64,000 nucleotides of DNA, from positions 620,001 to 684,000 of the forward strand of contig NZ_CP130701.1 in NCBI RefSeq assembly GCF_030553075.1, written 5' to 3'. Position 1 is the first letter of the stretch; each line of letters opens with the position of its first letter. Made by a program: the position numbers and the translations under genes. Under the pieces are notes generated by a model. The model had not been told where the DNA came from, did no database searches, and was given only the letters and a program-made list of their open reading frames with translations. The DNA comes from Halomonas sp. I5-271120. GTDB taxonomy: Bacteria; Pseudomonadota; Gammaproteobacteria; Pseudomonadales; Halomonadaceae. Below, in pieces: positions 18,047-26,724 of the stretch.

Positions 18047-19054
18047 TCAGTCGGCCGCCATATCGTCGCGGGCAGCCTGCACCAGAGACTCGCCGATCTT
18101 ATCGCCCCAGGTGGCATAGACGCTCTGGGTCGCCTCGACGAAGGCCTGGTGCTGCGCCTCGGTGAGCTCAACCACCTCGACACCGCGCTCCTCGATCGCT
18201 GCCCGACGTGCGCTTTCTTCATCGCGGGTCATGGCGATCTCCCACTCGCCGGCATCGACGGCGGCCTGACGCAGCAGGGCTTGATCCTCGGCGGACAGCG
18301 AGCCCCAGACACGCTGATTGGCCGCGAACACCAGCGGATCATTCATGTAGTTCCACAGCGTCAGGTTCGTCTGGCCGACCTGGTCGATGCGCGCCACGTC
18401 GAAGACCGAGAGCGGATTCTCCTGGCCATCGACGGCGCCGGTGGTCAGCGCCGGCTTGGCATCCGCCCAGCTCATCTGGGTCGGGTTGGCGCCCAGCGCC
18501 TCGAAGGTGTCCTGGAACAGGGGCGAGCCCACCACACGAATTTTCAGGCCATCCAGGTCGCTCGGTTCATCGACTGGGCCCTTGGAGTTGGAAAGCTGGC
18601 GAAAACCATTCTCACCCCAGGCTAACGGCACCACACCGCCCGCCTCGATGGCCGCGAAGACCTGCTCGCCAGCCTCACCGCCGGTCACCGCATCGACCGC
18701 CGCGTTGTCGGGCATGAAGAACGGCAGCGAAAAGAGATTGAGCTCCGGCACTTGCGGCGACCAGTTGATGGTCGAGCCCACCGCCAGGTCGATCAGCCCC
18801 GAGCGCATGGCCGAGAACTCGCGGGTCTGATCGCCAGACACCAGCTGGGCATTGGGATAGACCCGCAGCGTCAGACGGCCATCAGAGCGGGCCTCAACCA
18901 GCTCGGCCCACTTCTCCGCCGCCTGACCCCAGGGGAAGGCATCCGACAGCACCGTCGAGACCGAAAGTTCGCGAGCCTGGGCAGACAGTGCCGTGCACAG
19001 CAGGGCGGTTCCGGCCAGAATCGTCGTGAAACGGGAAAAACGAAACGTCATCAT
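18047..19054 (-). CDS. dctP: TRAP transporter solute-binding protein (DctP type)
   Basis: A 335-residue periplasmic protein. The signal peptide ends near ALSAQARE, followed by LSVSTVLSDAFPWGQAAEKWAE. The region LDGLKIRVVGSPLFQDTFEALGANPTQMSWAD contains the conserved arginine that holds the ligand carboxylate, and ALTTGAVDGQENP follows. The start at 19054 is supported by AAGGA about 6 bases upstream. It is the first gene of a dctPQM operon. No catabolic gene is adjacent, so the ligand (some carboxylate) is unknown. Confidence 0.93.
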   Translation of the reverse strand: MMTFRFSRFTTILAGTALLCTALSAQARELSVSTVLSDAFPWGQAAEKWAELVEARSDGRLTLRVYPNAQLVSGDQTREFSAMRSGLIDLAVGSTINWSPQVPELNLFSLPFFMPDNAAVDAVTGGEAGEQVFAAIEAGGVVPLAWGENGFRQLSNSKGPVDEPSDLDGLKIRVVGSPLFQDTFEALGANPTQMSWADAKPALTTGAVDGQENPLSVFDVARIDQVGQTNLTLWNYMNDPLVFAANQRVWGSLSAEDQALLRQAAVDAGEWEIAMTRDEESARRAAIEERGVEVVELTEAQHQAFVEATQSVYATWGDKIGESLVQAARDDMAAD

Positions 19055-19115
19055 TGCGTGTCCTTGTTCAGGCTCCCTATAACCCGATGGTCGAGCCAAG
19101 GGTCCGGGCCTTCGT

Positions 19116-19135
19116 TATTGGTATGGGTATTGGTA
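19116..19135. promoter_or_regulatory. Direct repeat upstream of dctP, operator candidate
   Basis: TATTGGTA occurs twice with a 12-bp period (19116-19123 and 19128-19135), about 60 bases upstream of dctP and between it and the divergent eamA-like gene. The spacing is roughly one helical turn, which suits a dimeric regulator. No regulator gene is nearby. Confidence 0.35.
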
Positions 19136-19349
19136 CAGCAATCGATCAATCAGCGGCTTCTATAGCAGTGTAAATAGAACCCGGCCGAAATGATGCCAAA
19201 CCAAGGTATGAGGGGCGCGGCCGCGGCATGGCAAGCTTGGCGCTCCATGCTTTTAGAACATACACGCCAGCGCCTCGACGGGCTCATCACGTCAACAAAC
19301 TGCTATGCTGCTAACTTTTTCGCCCATCGACCAACCTGAAGGACGAGCC

Positions 19350-20210
19350 GTGCCACTCCGCGATCTGCTACTGGGCCTCTTCGTCATCGCCATCTGGGCG
19401 CTGAACATCATCGTCATCAAGCTCGGGGTAGCCGACCTGCCGCCGCTGCTACTGACCACCCTGCGCTTTGCACTGGTGGCCGGGCTGCTGGTGCCCTTTC
19501 ATCCGGTTCATCGACACCAACTGCCTTTCCTGCTCATGCTCTCGCTGACCTTCGGCAGCCTGCACTTTGCCCTGCTGTTCATCGGCCTCGGTCAGGCCGA
19601 GGCAGGCACCGGCGCCCTGCTAGTGCAGATGGGTACCCCTTTCGCCACGGTACTGGCGGTCATCTTCCTGCGTGAGCACCTGGACGCCAGACGACTGATT
19701 GGCCTGGTGCTGTCGTTCGGTGGCGTGGTGGTCCTGGCTGGCGGCCCCACCCTTCCCGCGCCGCTGCCACTGGCACTGCTGCTGCTCAGCGCACTGGGCT
19801 GGGCCATCTCGCAGCTCTTGATCAAACGCGGCCCCAAGATTCCACCACTGGCACTGGCCGGCTGGATAGCGCTGCTCTCGGTGCCTCAGGTGGCGCTGGG
19901 CTCATGGTGGTTCGAGACGGATCATCTCGCGGCGCTCAAGAACGCCGGTTGGGCGGGCTGGGGCGCAGTGGTTTACACCGCCGTGATGTCATCGATCGTC
20001 GCCTACGGCATCTGGTATGGCCTGCTGCGCCGCCACCCGGTCAGCAGCGTCACACCGCTGACGCTGCTGATGCCGGTGGGCGCGGTGCTGCTTGGCGCCT
20101 GGCTGCTCGGCGATAGCCTGAACATTTACAAGCTGGTCGGCGGCGGGCTTGTGCTGGCCGGGCTCGCGCTGATCATCCTTCAGCCGGCCCGCCAGCAGGC
20201 CGATACCTGA
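19350..20210 (+). CDS. EamA-family exporter (O-acetylserine/cysteine exporter-like)
   Basis: A 286-residue membrane protein with ten hydrophobic helices in two EamA repeats. The start VPLRDLLLGLFVIAIWALNIIVIKLGVADLPPLLLTTLRFALVA resembles E. coli EamA, which exports cysteine and O-acetylserine. I start it at the GTG at 19350, with AAGGA 7 bases before it; an ATG at 19305 lacks a ribosome site and would add a non-family leader. The 3' end overlaps the convergent DUF192 gene by 31 bases. The substrate is inferred only by resemblance. Confidence 0.85.
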   Translation: MPLRDLLLGLFVIAIWALNIIVIKLGVADLPPLLLTTLRFALVAGLLVPFHPVHRHQLPFLLMLSLTFGSLHFALLFIGLGQAEAGTGALLVQMGTPFATVLAVIFLREHLDARRLIGLVLSFGGVVVLAGGPTLPAPLPLALLLLSALGWAISQLLIKRGPKIPPLALAGWIALLSVPQVALGSWWFETDHLAALKNAGWAGWGAVVYTAVMSSIVAYGIWYGLLRRHPVSSVTPLTLLMPVGAVLLGAWLLGDSLNIYKLVGGGLVLAGLALIILQPARQQADT

Positions 20211-20785
20211 AGCTCACGGCTCGCACTGCCCCTCTGCTGGTCAAGCGGCCCGGGCAGGCTCACACAGTCGCCCACCTCAATACCGCGTTTGGCGAAATAC
20301 CCGGCATTAACCTCCAGCGCCGCCACATAGGCGACACCGGCTCGATAGGCGCGGCAATCCCCCGACACATCAGAGCCGCAGGGGGTCATCTGGCGGATGG
20401 CGGCAATGCGCCCGTCGCCGTCGATGAAGGCGATATCCAAGGGAATCAGGGTGCGATACATCCAGAAGCCGCTGTCCGGCGATTGGGGCCGCTCATAAAC
20501 AAACAGCATGCCGGCTTCTGCCCCCAGCTGTTCGCGCCCCATCAATCCATTCGCCCGCTGCTGCGGACTCTCGGCTAGCTCCACCTCCAGGCGCGATGGC
20601 CCCTGATCGCCATGAATGGCCAGGGTCGTGGACGCGTAGTGAAGCTCGGCTGCGCGGGCAGTGCTTGCCGGCCAACCGGCCAACGGCAGCCAGGCGATTG
20701 CGCCCGAGGCACCGCCGATGGCGGCCAGGCCTGAAAGAAAACGACGGCGGCTCATGCTTGCGGACAGGCTTATAGGAACCTTCAT
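20180..20785 (-). CDS. DUF192 domain protein with Tat-like signal
   Basis: A 201-residue exported protein. SRRRFLSGLAAIGGASGAIAW near the N-terminus looks like a Tat (twin-arginine) or similar signal. The DUF192 core runs from about 50 to 180: ELAESPQQRANGLMGREQLGAEAGMLFVY and FWMYRTLIPLDIAFIDGDGRI, then AALEVNAGYFAKRGIEVGD. The function of DUF192 proteins is unknown. AGAGGT stands 6 bases before the start. It begins 16 bases after modC, so it probably belongs to the modABC transcript. Its end overlaps the eamA-like gene tail to tail. Confidence 0.88.
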   Translation of the reverse strand: MKVPISLSASMSRRRFLSGLAAIGGASGAIAWLPLAGWPASTARAAELHYASTTLAIHGDQGPSRLEVELAESPQQRANGLMGREQLGAEAGMLFVYERPQSPDSGFWMYRTLIPLDIAFIDGDGRIAAIRQMTPCGSDVSGDCRAYRAGVAYVAALEVNAGYFAKRGIEVGDCVSLPGPLDQQRGSASRELQVSACWRAG

Positions 20786-20801
20786 GAGTGGACCTCTCGG
20801 G

Positions 20802-22004
20802 TCATGAGGATGCGCCTGGCATCAGGTGGATAGCGGCGGCCAGCAGCGAGACCTGCACGGTCTCGCCTCGCGCCAGATCATTGCGACGGGCGGCGTGGGT
20901 GGTGATCTCGAAGCGTAGCGTCTCCGCACCATGATCGAAGGCCAGCGTGATCTGGGTCACGCCGCCCAGCACCACCATTTCCTGAACCTGGCCTTCAACC
21001 GGATTTTCTCGCTCGCCCTTTGACGGCCGGCCACGCCGGTGCAGGACCACGTCAGAGGGCGGCAGATACCAGCGCAGCGTCTGGCCGGGGGCGAATGCCT
21101 CGAGCCCTTGACCGACCTCTAGCCGATAGGGGCCCCAAGCCAGCCGTCGTTCGCCATGCTGTTCGATCACCTCACCGCTGAAGACATTGTGGCGATCCAG
21201 CAGCCGGGCAATCAGTGGCGTGTCTGGCGTGCGAAACAGGGTCTCCGGCGTCCCGCTCTGCAGGGTCTTGCCGCCATGAAGAACGCACAGCCGATCGGCC
21301 AGGGCGCTGGCCTCTTCCAGGTCATGAGTGACCAACACCATGGGAATGGTCAGCGTTTCGCGCAATAGCGCCAGTTCGCGTTGCAGGCGCCGACGGGTGA
21401 CCTGATCCACCGCCGAGAAAGGCTCGTCGAGCAGCAGCACCTGGGGCTTGCGGGCCAGGGCCCGGGCCACCGCCACCCGCTGGCACTGGCCGCCCGAGAG
21501 CTGGTGAGGCAGGCGGTCCTCTAACCCTTCGAGCCGCACCCGCGAAAGCCAGGCCTCCGCCGTTGCACGCCGCGCCTCGCCACCATCACCCTCCACCGCC
21601 AGCAGGACGTTATCCCGGGCGCTAAGGTGAGGAAACAGGGCGTAGTCCTGGAAGACGAAGCCGATACGCCGGGCCTGGACGCTGAGCGAATGCCCGCGCG
21701 CGGCATCGAACCAGCTCTCGCCGCCACAGTGAATCTGCCCGCTGGCCACCTGGGTCAGGCCGGCGATAGCCCTCAGCAGCGTGGTCTTGCCGCTGCCAGA
21801 GGGACCGACCAGGCCCAGAAGCTCACCGGGCGCACAGGCAAAGTCAGCTGCCAGCGGAATCGGCCCTGCCTGATGCAGCGAGACGCTCAGTCCCTGGACG
21901 TGATGTCCTTGGAAATGCTGCCCCTCGGTATGAAGTGCCTCGACATCGGCCCCCTCGTCGCCGACACCCACGGCCTGTGAATCGTCATGTCCGCGCTCAG
22001 CCAT
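20802..22004 (-). CDS. modC: Molybdate ABC transporter ATP-binding protein
   Basis: A 400-residue ABC ATPase with Walker A GPSGSGKTT, signature LSGGQCQRVAVARALAR, Walker B VLLLDEPFSAVD, and a C-terminal molybdate-binding (MOP/TOBE) domain from about 325 (NPVEGQVQEMVVLGGVTQITLAF). It powers molybdate import with ModAB. The start at 22004 has GAGGAGG 9 bases upstream and overlaps modB by 8 bases. Unusual: about 40 extra residues rich in His, Asp and Gly (GHDDS, HTEGQHFQGHH) precede the normal beginning of ModC near GLSVSLHQAG. No better internal start was found. Confidence 0.93.
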   Translation of the reverse strand: MAERGHDDSQAVGVGDEGADVEALHTEGQHFQGHHVQGLSVSLHQAGPIPLAADFACAPGELLGLVGPSGSGKTTLLRAIAGLTQVASGQIHCGGESWFDAARGHSLSVQARRIGFVFQDYALFPHLSARDNVLLAVEGDGGEARRATAEAWLSRVRLEGLEDRLPHQLSGGQCQRVAVARALARKPQVLLLDEPFSAVDQVTRRRLQRELALLRETLTIPMVLVTHDLEEASALADRLCVLHGGKTLQSGTPETLFRTPDTPLIARLLDRHNVFSGEVIEQHGERRLAWGPYRLEVGQGLEAFAPGQTLRWYLPPSDVVLHRRGRPSKGERENPVEGQVQEMVVLGGVTQITLAFDHGAETLRFEITTHAARRNDLARGETVQVSLLAAAIHLMPGASS

Positions 22005-22662
22005 GGCGGCGCCCTCCTCGCCTGGAAAGGCCATAGACCACACCAATGGTCAGGAACGAGATGCACAGCAGCAGCGCCGACATGCGGCCGGCGCCGGCTT
22101 CGTCGAAGGCCTGCACTCGGTCATAGATAGCGATTGCCAGGGTGCGGGTCTCGCCGTCGATGGCGCCGCCGACCATCAGGATCACCCCGAACTCGCCAAG
22201 GGTGTGGGCGAAAGTCAGCGCCAGCGCCGACACCACGCCTGAGCGCACCAGCGGCAGTTCGATGCGCCAGAAGGTCTGACTAGTCGACAGACCACTACAC
22301 CAGGCGGCCTCGCGCAGGGTCTCCGGCACTGATTCGAAGGCGCGCTGAATCGGCTGCACGGCGAAGGGCAGGTTGACCACCAGCGAGGCGAGCAGGATGC
22401 CGGTGAAGGAAAAGTTCAGGCTGGTGCCGGTCATCGACGCCCAGAAACCACCCAAAGGGCCGTCCCCGGCGAAAGCCAGCATCAGATAGAAGCCCAGCAC
22501 CGTGGGTGGCATCACCAGCGGCAGAGCCACCAGGGCTTCGATCAGCGCCCGGCGTCTTTGCATTCGGGCCAGACGCCGCCCCAGCCAAAGCCCCACCGGC
22601 AGCAGGATCAGACAAGTGCCGAACGCCAGGCGCAGCGAGACAGACAGCGCGCCCCAATCCAT
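21997..22662 (-). CDS. modB: Molybdate ABC transporter permease
   Basis: A 221-residue inner-membrane permease with five to six helices and the EAA-type loop ETLREAAWCSGLSTSQTFWRIELPLVRSGV that contacts ModC. The stretch LPLVMPPTVLGFYLML is typical of ModB. Its ATG overlaps the modA stop by one base (TGATG), and its end overlaps modC, so the three genes are translationally coupled. Confidence 0.95.
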   Translation of the reverse strand: MDWGALSVSLRLAFGTCLILLPVGLWLGRRLARMQRRRALIEALVALPLVMPPTVLGFYLMLAFAGDGPLGGFWASMTGTSLNFSFTGILLASLVVNLPFAVQPIQRAFESVPETLREAAWCSGLSTSQTFWRIELPLVRSGVVSALALTFAHTLGEFGVILMVGGAIDGETRTLAIAIYDRVQAFDEAGAGRMSALLLCISFLTIGVVYGLSRRGGRRHG

Positions 22663-23522
22663 CAGGGCGCGTCCGGAGCCGGCACGGCAAAGCCATAATC
22701 ACGAAACACCTGCCGCGCGGGCGGGCTCTGTAGGTAGGCATAGAAGGCCTCAGCCGTTTCCCCGGCTCCCGGCAGTAGAGCCATGCGCTGGTAGAGGGGC
22801 ACATGCCAGGCCTCGGGAATCAGCACATAGCGGCTCTTCTCTGCAAGCAACGGTGAGCATGCCAGTGAATAGGCCACCAGACCGCCGCGGGTATCGGCAG
22901 ACAGCGCGAAACGTGCCGCCTGGGCGACGTTCTCACCCTGCACCTGCAAGGGCTGGCTGGCGTCCCACAGGCCCTCATGCTCCAGTGCCTGACGCGCCGC
23001 GACGCCATAGGGCGCATGCTCAGGGTTTGCCAGGGCGAAGCGAGCCCGGCTGCCGTCGGTCTGCCAGGCCCGCACGGCGGCTTTCACCGCGGCCAGCGGC
23101 GCCTCGGGGGAAGGCTGCTCGCCCAGTTGACCGTCCTCTCCGCCTTCCCCGCTCTCCCCGCCTTCCTCGCCATCTAGGCCCTTGCGCTGCAGCCAGACCA
23201 GGCGCCCCCGGGCGTAGCGCACCCCGGCATCCCGGGTCTTGCCGGCCTCATTAAGCGCCTGCACGTAGCCTTCATTGGCCGAGAGAAACAGCTCGAAGGG
23301 CGCGCCCTGGACGATTTGCCGACGGAAGTTGCCAGATGACCCCATGTTGAGGATTACCTGGCGTCCGCTGACCTCCTGAAAATCTTCGGCGATCTCGGTC
23401 AGGGCGAACTGCAGGCTCGACGCCACGGCAATGCGGGGTACGTCGTTGGCCATGACGGCTGGCGCGACGGCCAGGCCCACGACCAGCAGCCACTGGGCAA
23501 GCTGGCGCGTCAACACTCGCAT
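22662..23522 (-). CDS. modA: Molybdate ABC transporter substrate-binding protein
   Basis: A 286-residue periplasmic protein with a signal peptide ending VAPAVMANDV. ModA features include IAVASSLQFALTEIAEDFQ, NMGSSGNFRRQIVQGAPFELFLSANEGYVQAL and HAPYGVAARQALEH. An acidic low-complexity insert (GEEGGESGEGGEDGQLGEQP, about residues 117-136) interrupts the fold between two strands, where other ModA proteins have a short loop. The start has AAGGA about 8 bases upstream. It is the first gene of modABC. No ModE-type operator was recognised upstream. Confidence 0.94.
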   Translation of the reverse strand: MRVLTRQLAQWLLVVGLAVAPAVMANDVPRIAVASSLQFALTEIAEDFQEVSGRQVILNMGSSGNFRRQIVQGAPFELFLSANEGYVQALNEAGKTRDAGVRYARGRLVWLQRKGLDGEEGGESGEGGEDGQLGEQPSPEAPLAAVKAAVRAWQTDGSRARFALANPEHAPYGVAARQALEHEGLWDASQPLQVQGENVAQAARFALSADTRGGLVAYSLACSPLLAEKSRYVLIPEAWHVPLYQRMALLPGAGETAEAFYAYLQSPPARQVFRDYGFAVPAPDAP

Positions 23523-23648
23523 AGTGAAATCCTTGTCTGAGAATGAAGATCAAAAGATCAAAGGTGCAGGGGCATATCATCACAGCGTCCCTGAGCCGGC
23601 AACGCACGCGGCGACATGCCAGGATGTCACATCAGTGCAATGATACTA

Positions 23649-23661
23649 ATTCAGTCTGAAT
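23649..23661. promoter_or_regulatory. 13-bp perfect palindrome upstream of the EAL-GGDEF gene
   Basis: ATTCAG-T-CTGAAT lies about 40 bases before the likely start of the c-di-GMP gene and could be an operator. The regulator is unknown. Confidence 0.3.
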
Positions 23662-23701
23662 GGTATGGCGCCATCCCCCCGACGAGGCTGATTTTCACAC
23701 A

Positions 23702-25453
23702 ATGCCGCTCTCCACGCAGACCCTGATGCAGCAAAGCGATGCCCAGTGGCTTGATTTCATCATCAAGGCCAACGCCCTGACGGTGCTTTTTCAACCCATT
23801 GTGGATGGCGAAAGCCAGCTGATCTTTGGCTATGAAGCGTTGGTTCGCGGCCCCTCAGATTCCCCGCTACATTCTCCCCTGAAGCTATTTGCCAGTGCCG
23901 AGCACGCAGGACGATTGGTCGAACTCGACCTGCTGTGTCGTCGGTTGGCTATTCAGCGCTTCGTCGAAATGGAGCTGCCGGCGCGCCTGTTTCTCAACGT
24001 GATGCCGGCCACCATCCTCGAATGGGATTTCCGCGAAGGGGCCACCATCGAGTACCTGAAACTCGCTGGCCTCTCGCCAGAACGGGTGGTGATCGAGCTG
24101 ACCGAGCACGCGCCGATCCATGATTACGAACTGATGCGCCGAGCGGTTACCCACTATCGCAACATGGGTTTCAAGGTAGCGCTGGACGATCTTGGTGCAG
24201 GCTATTCCGGGCTGCGCCACTGGGCCGAGCTGCGCCCGGACTTCGTCAAGATCGATCGCCACTTCATCGAAAGCATCGACCAGGACTGCCTCAAGCAGCA
24301 GTTTCTGCGCTCGATCATCGACGTCTCACGCAATCTGGGCTGCCAACTGATCGCAGAGGGCATCGAGACCCGAGAGGAATATCACATCCTCTGGGAAATG
24401 CAGCTGACCTATCTGCAGGGCTATCATTTCGCACGCCCCAGCGAAGCCCCCCCTCGTAACATTGAAAATCTCAGGTACACCCCGCAGCGTCAGCCTGCCA
24501 CCAGCCACATCGCCGCCTCGATCAGCCAGCCGATTGCCGCTATCGATGCCAAGAGCAAGCTGCCAACGCTGCTCGACCGGTTCAAGCATGATCTCGGGCT
24601 GCGTTGCGTGGCACTGGTGAGAGAGGGTCGTCCGATCGGCGTCATTCGTCGCAACGACTTCCTGACGCTGTTTGCCAACCCCTTCGCTCACTCTCTGTAC
24701 GCCAAGAGCCACCTGGAAGAGCTCGCCGACAAGCAGATGATCGTGGCACGCAATGACACATCTCTGGAGCAGCTGAGCCAGTGGGTCACCGAAGCCGATG
24801 GCGGCCGTCACGAGGACTTCGTGATTGTTGATGAGGATGGGCTTTACCAAGGCATGGGCAATATCATCGACTTGCTTCGCGAGATCACCTCTCAACGTGT
24901 GCGCCAGGCTCGCCACGCCAACCCCCTGACCGGCCTGCCAGGCAATGCCCTGATCAACGACGCGATGGCGTCGCACCTTGCCGAAGGACGCGATTTCGTC
25001 GCCGCCTACTGCGACCTGGACCAGTTCAAGGCCTACAACGATGATTACGGCTATGCCCATGGCGACGAAGTCATCATTGCCGTGGCGAATCTGCTGCAGG
25101 ATACGCTGATCGAGCACGGTCACTTCGTCGGCCATATCGGCGGTGATGATTTTATGCTGCTGCTGAGCGGCGGTGACTGGCAGGCCCATTGTGAGCAGGT
25201 GCTGGACCGTTTCGAGGCCATGGCGCCCAGTTTCTACCGCCCCGCCGACCAAGAGGCCGGTGGCATCGCAGGCGAAGACCGCCAGGGAAACCGCCAATTT
25301 TTCCCCTTCATCAGCCTGACGCTGGCCGCTCTGCCGGTGAAGCCCGGCCGTTTCAGCAGTGCCTTGACCATCGCCGACCGACTCTCTGAACTCAAGTGCC
25401 ATGCCAAGCACGTGTCAGGCAATAACCTGCTGATCGAGCGCCGACGCCACTGA
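23702..25453 (+). CDS. EAL-CBS-GGDEF c-di-GMP signalling protein
   Basis: A 583-residue soluble protein. The EAL phosphodiesterase domain at about 25-250 keeps the catalytic features: YEALVRGP, FLNVMP, ELTEHAP, DDLGAGYSG, VKIDRHFI, IAEGIET and LQGYHFARP. A pair of CBS-like segments lies at about 275-400 (CVALVREGRPIGVIRRNDFLTLF and DFVIVDEDGLYQGMGNIIDLL). The GGDEF domain follows with HIGGDDFMLLLSGG, where the fourth motif residue is Asp instead of Glu. The protein most likely degrades c-di-GMP and may sense a nucleotide through CBS; whether it also makes c-di-GMP is unclear. The ATG at 23702 was chosen, although no start has a strong ribosome site. Confidence 0.88.
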   Translation: MPLSTQTLMQQSDAQWLDFIIKANALTVLFQPIVDGESQLIFGYEALVRGPSDSPLHSPLKLFASAEHAGRLVELDLLCRRLAIQRFVEMELPARLFLNVMPATILEWDFREGATIEYLKLAGLSPERVVIELTEHAPIHDYELMRRAVTHYRNMGFKVALDDLGAGYSGLRHWAELRPDFVKIDRHFIESIDQDCLKQQFLRSIIDVSRNLGCQLIAEGIETREEYHILWEMQLTYLQGYHFARPSEAPPRNIENLRYTPQRQPATSHIAASISQPIAAIDAKSKLPTLLDRFKHDLGLRCVALVREGRPIGVIRRNDFLTLFANPFAHSLYAKSHLEELADKQMIVARNDTSLEQLSQWVTEADGGRHEDFVIVDEDGLYQGMGNIIDLLREITSQRVRQARHANPLTGLPGNALINDAMASHLAEGRDFVAAYCDLDQFKAYNDDYGYAHGDEVIIAVANLLQDTLIEHGHFVGHIGGDDFMLLLSGGDWQAHCEQVLDRFEAMAPSFYRPADQEAGGIAGEDRQGNRQFFPFISLTLAALPVKPGRFSSALTIADRLSELKCHAKHVSGNNLLIERRRH

Positions 25454-25840
25454 ATCCAGTAACAACGAAGGCAGGTCGTCCACTTATCACTTTCCCTTCT
25501 TAGCTGCTTCTCTTACTGCCTCCTCCCAGGGCCTGCTCACAAGCTCCGACTGGACCGGGGCCATCCAACCACCTTTGGATGAAGTAGCCTCGGCAAGCAC
25601 ACGCCATAGACGAGCTTAAGGCCCACATCAGTGTCGCCGGCAGGGCGACTAGACGGCAGCGCGGAATCCCGTCACCGATGCTTGACGCCCGCTGGGTAGC
25701 TGAGTGACCGAGGCGACCGGCACGTCAATCTAGACGATCGCGAAATCAGCCGGCTTGCCTTCTGCGCTCTGATACACATCAAAGATGGCCTGCAATGCCG
25801 CCGCTATACTGCCCTCAACCCCGCGTCGCCGGAGATTACC
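25454..25840. other. 387-bp gap holding a decayed coding remnant
   Basis: No intact gene is visible. The minus strand carries coding-like remains described separately. TATACT at 25805-25810 may be a -10 element for the channel gene that starts at 25841. Confidence 0.45.
25487..25798 (-). pseudogene. Degenerate coding remnant, family not recognised
   Basis: In one minus-strand frame the translation reads like protein in separate blocks: LQAIFDVYQSAEGKPADFAIV, stop, IDVPVASVTQLPSGRQASV..., stop, then after a disrupted stretch LAEATSSKGGWMAPVQSELV and SRPWEEAVREAAKKGK, ending in a stop. Four in-frame stops and a likely frameshift interrupt it, and no start is visible. It may be the 3' remnant of a lost gene. 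I do not recognise the family, and chance open reading cannot be ruled out. Confidence 0.3.
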
Positions 25841-26689
25841 ATGGATCCCTCACCGCTCTTCAGCGATGCCTACCAGCCCCGCGAGATTGCCAAGCGGGTG
25901 GCCAGCATGGGCGTGACCAAGGCCCACGCCGATGCGCTCACGCTGCTGGTACTCGGCGTGCTGGCCGGCGCCTTCATCGCCCTGGGGGGCTTCTTCTACA
26001 CCGTGGTGATCACGGACAGCACCCTGGGGCTGGGCGTGACACGGCTGCTCGGCGGGCTGGCCTTCAGCCTCGGCCTGGTGCTAGTGGTAGTGGGTGGCGC
26101 CGAGCTTTTCACCGGCAACAACCTGCTGGCCATGGCCTGGGCCAGCGGCCAGATCAGTACCCGCGCGCTGCTGCGCAACTGGGGGCTCGTGTATGTCGGT
26201 AACGTAATCGGAGCGCTGGGCACCGCGCTTCTGGTGGTGTGGGCCGACAGCGGGCTGCTGGGGGGCGGTGCGGTGGGCGAGACCGCGCGGGGCATCGCCG
26301 TCGCCAAGGCCGAGCTCGGCCTGCTCCCCGCCTTCGCTCGGGGCATGCTATGCAATGTGCTGGTGTGTCTCGCTGTATGGCTGGCCATGGGCGGGCATAG
26401 CGTCACCGACAAGATCCTGGCCATCACTCTGCCGATTGCGGCCTTCGTGGCGATGGGCTTCGAGCACTCCATCGCCAACTGGTTCTTCCTGCCGCTGGGC
26501 ATGGCGCTGGATGCTCAGGGCCAGGTCTCGCTGGCCGGCGCAGCCACCAACCTGCTGGTGGTGACCCTTGGCAATATCGTCGGCGGCACCCTGCTCGTCG
26601 CCGGCGTCTACTGGCTTGCCTACCTGCGCCCTGCGCTACACCCGAATGGCAACGACAAGCCTCCGCCATCGCCCCCCTCTCTCAAGTAA
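25841..26689 (+). CDS. Formate/nitrite transporter family channel (FocA/NirC)
   Basis: A 282-residue inner-membrane protein of the formate-nitrite transporter family with six hydrophobic helices. Family segments include LAGAFIALGGFFYTVVITD, GGAELFTGNNLLAMAWASGQIS, ARGMLCNVLVCLAVWLAMGGHSVTDKI and GFEHSIANWFFLPLGMALD, the last carrying the conserved EHSIAN motif. It conducts a small anion such as formate, nitrite or hydrosulfide; which one cannot be read. No formate or nitrite enzyme gene is adjacent. The ribosome site is GGAG about 8 bases before the ATG. Confidence 0.92.
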   Translation: MDPSPLFSDAYQPREIAKRVASMGVTKAHADALTLLVLGVLAGAFIALGGFFYTVVITDSTLGLGVTRLLGGLAFSLGLVLVVVGGAELFTGNNLLAMAWASGQISTRALLRNWGLVYVGNVIGALGTALLVVWADSGLLGGGAVGETARGIAVAKAELGLLPAFARGMLCNVLVCLAVWLAMGGHSVTDKILAITLPIAAFVAMGFEHSIANWFFLPLGMALDAQGQVSLAGAATNLLVVTLGNIVGGTLLVAGVYWLAYLRPALHPNGNDKPPPSPPSLK

Positions 26690-26708
26690 AACCTGGCGGA
26701 GCCGATAA
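26682..26708 (+). promoter_or_regulatory. Sigma-28 (FliA)-type promoter for the chemoreceptor gene
   Basis: TCAAGTAA, 11 bases, then GCCGATAA. The downstream element matches the FliA -10 consensus GCCGATAA exactly, and the spacing is that of the consensus TAAAGTTT-N11-GCCGATAA; the -35 part matches 5 of 8. It overlaps the last codons of the upstream channel gene and lies 88 bases before the chemoreceptor start. Confidence 0.65.
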
Positions 26709-26724
26709 GCGATCATGCCTTTAA

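Noticed and set aside
24326..25411. A 361-codon minus-strand open frame inside the EAL-GGDEF gene
   Set aside because: Antisense to conserved EAL and GGDEF motifs; no ribosome site.
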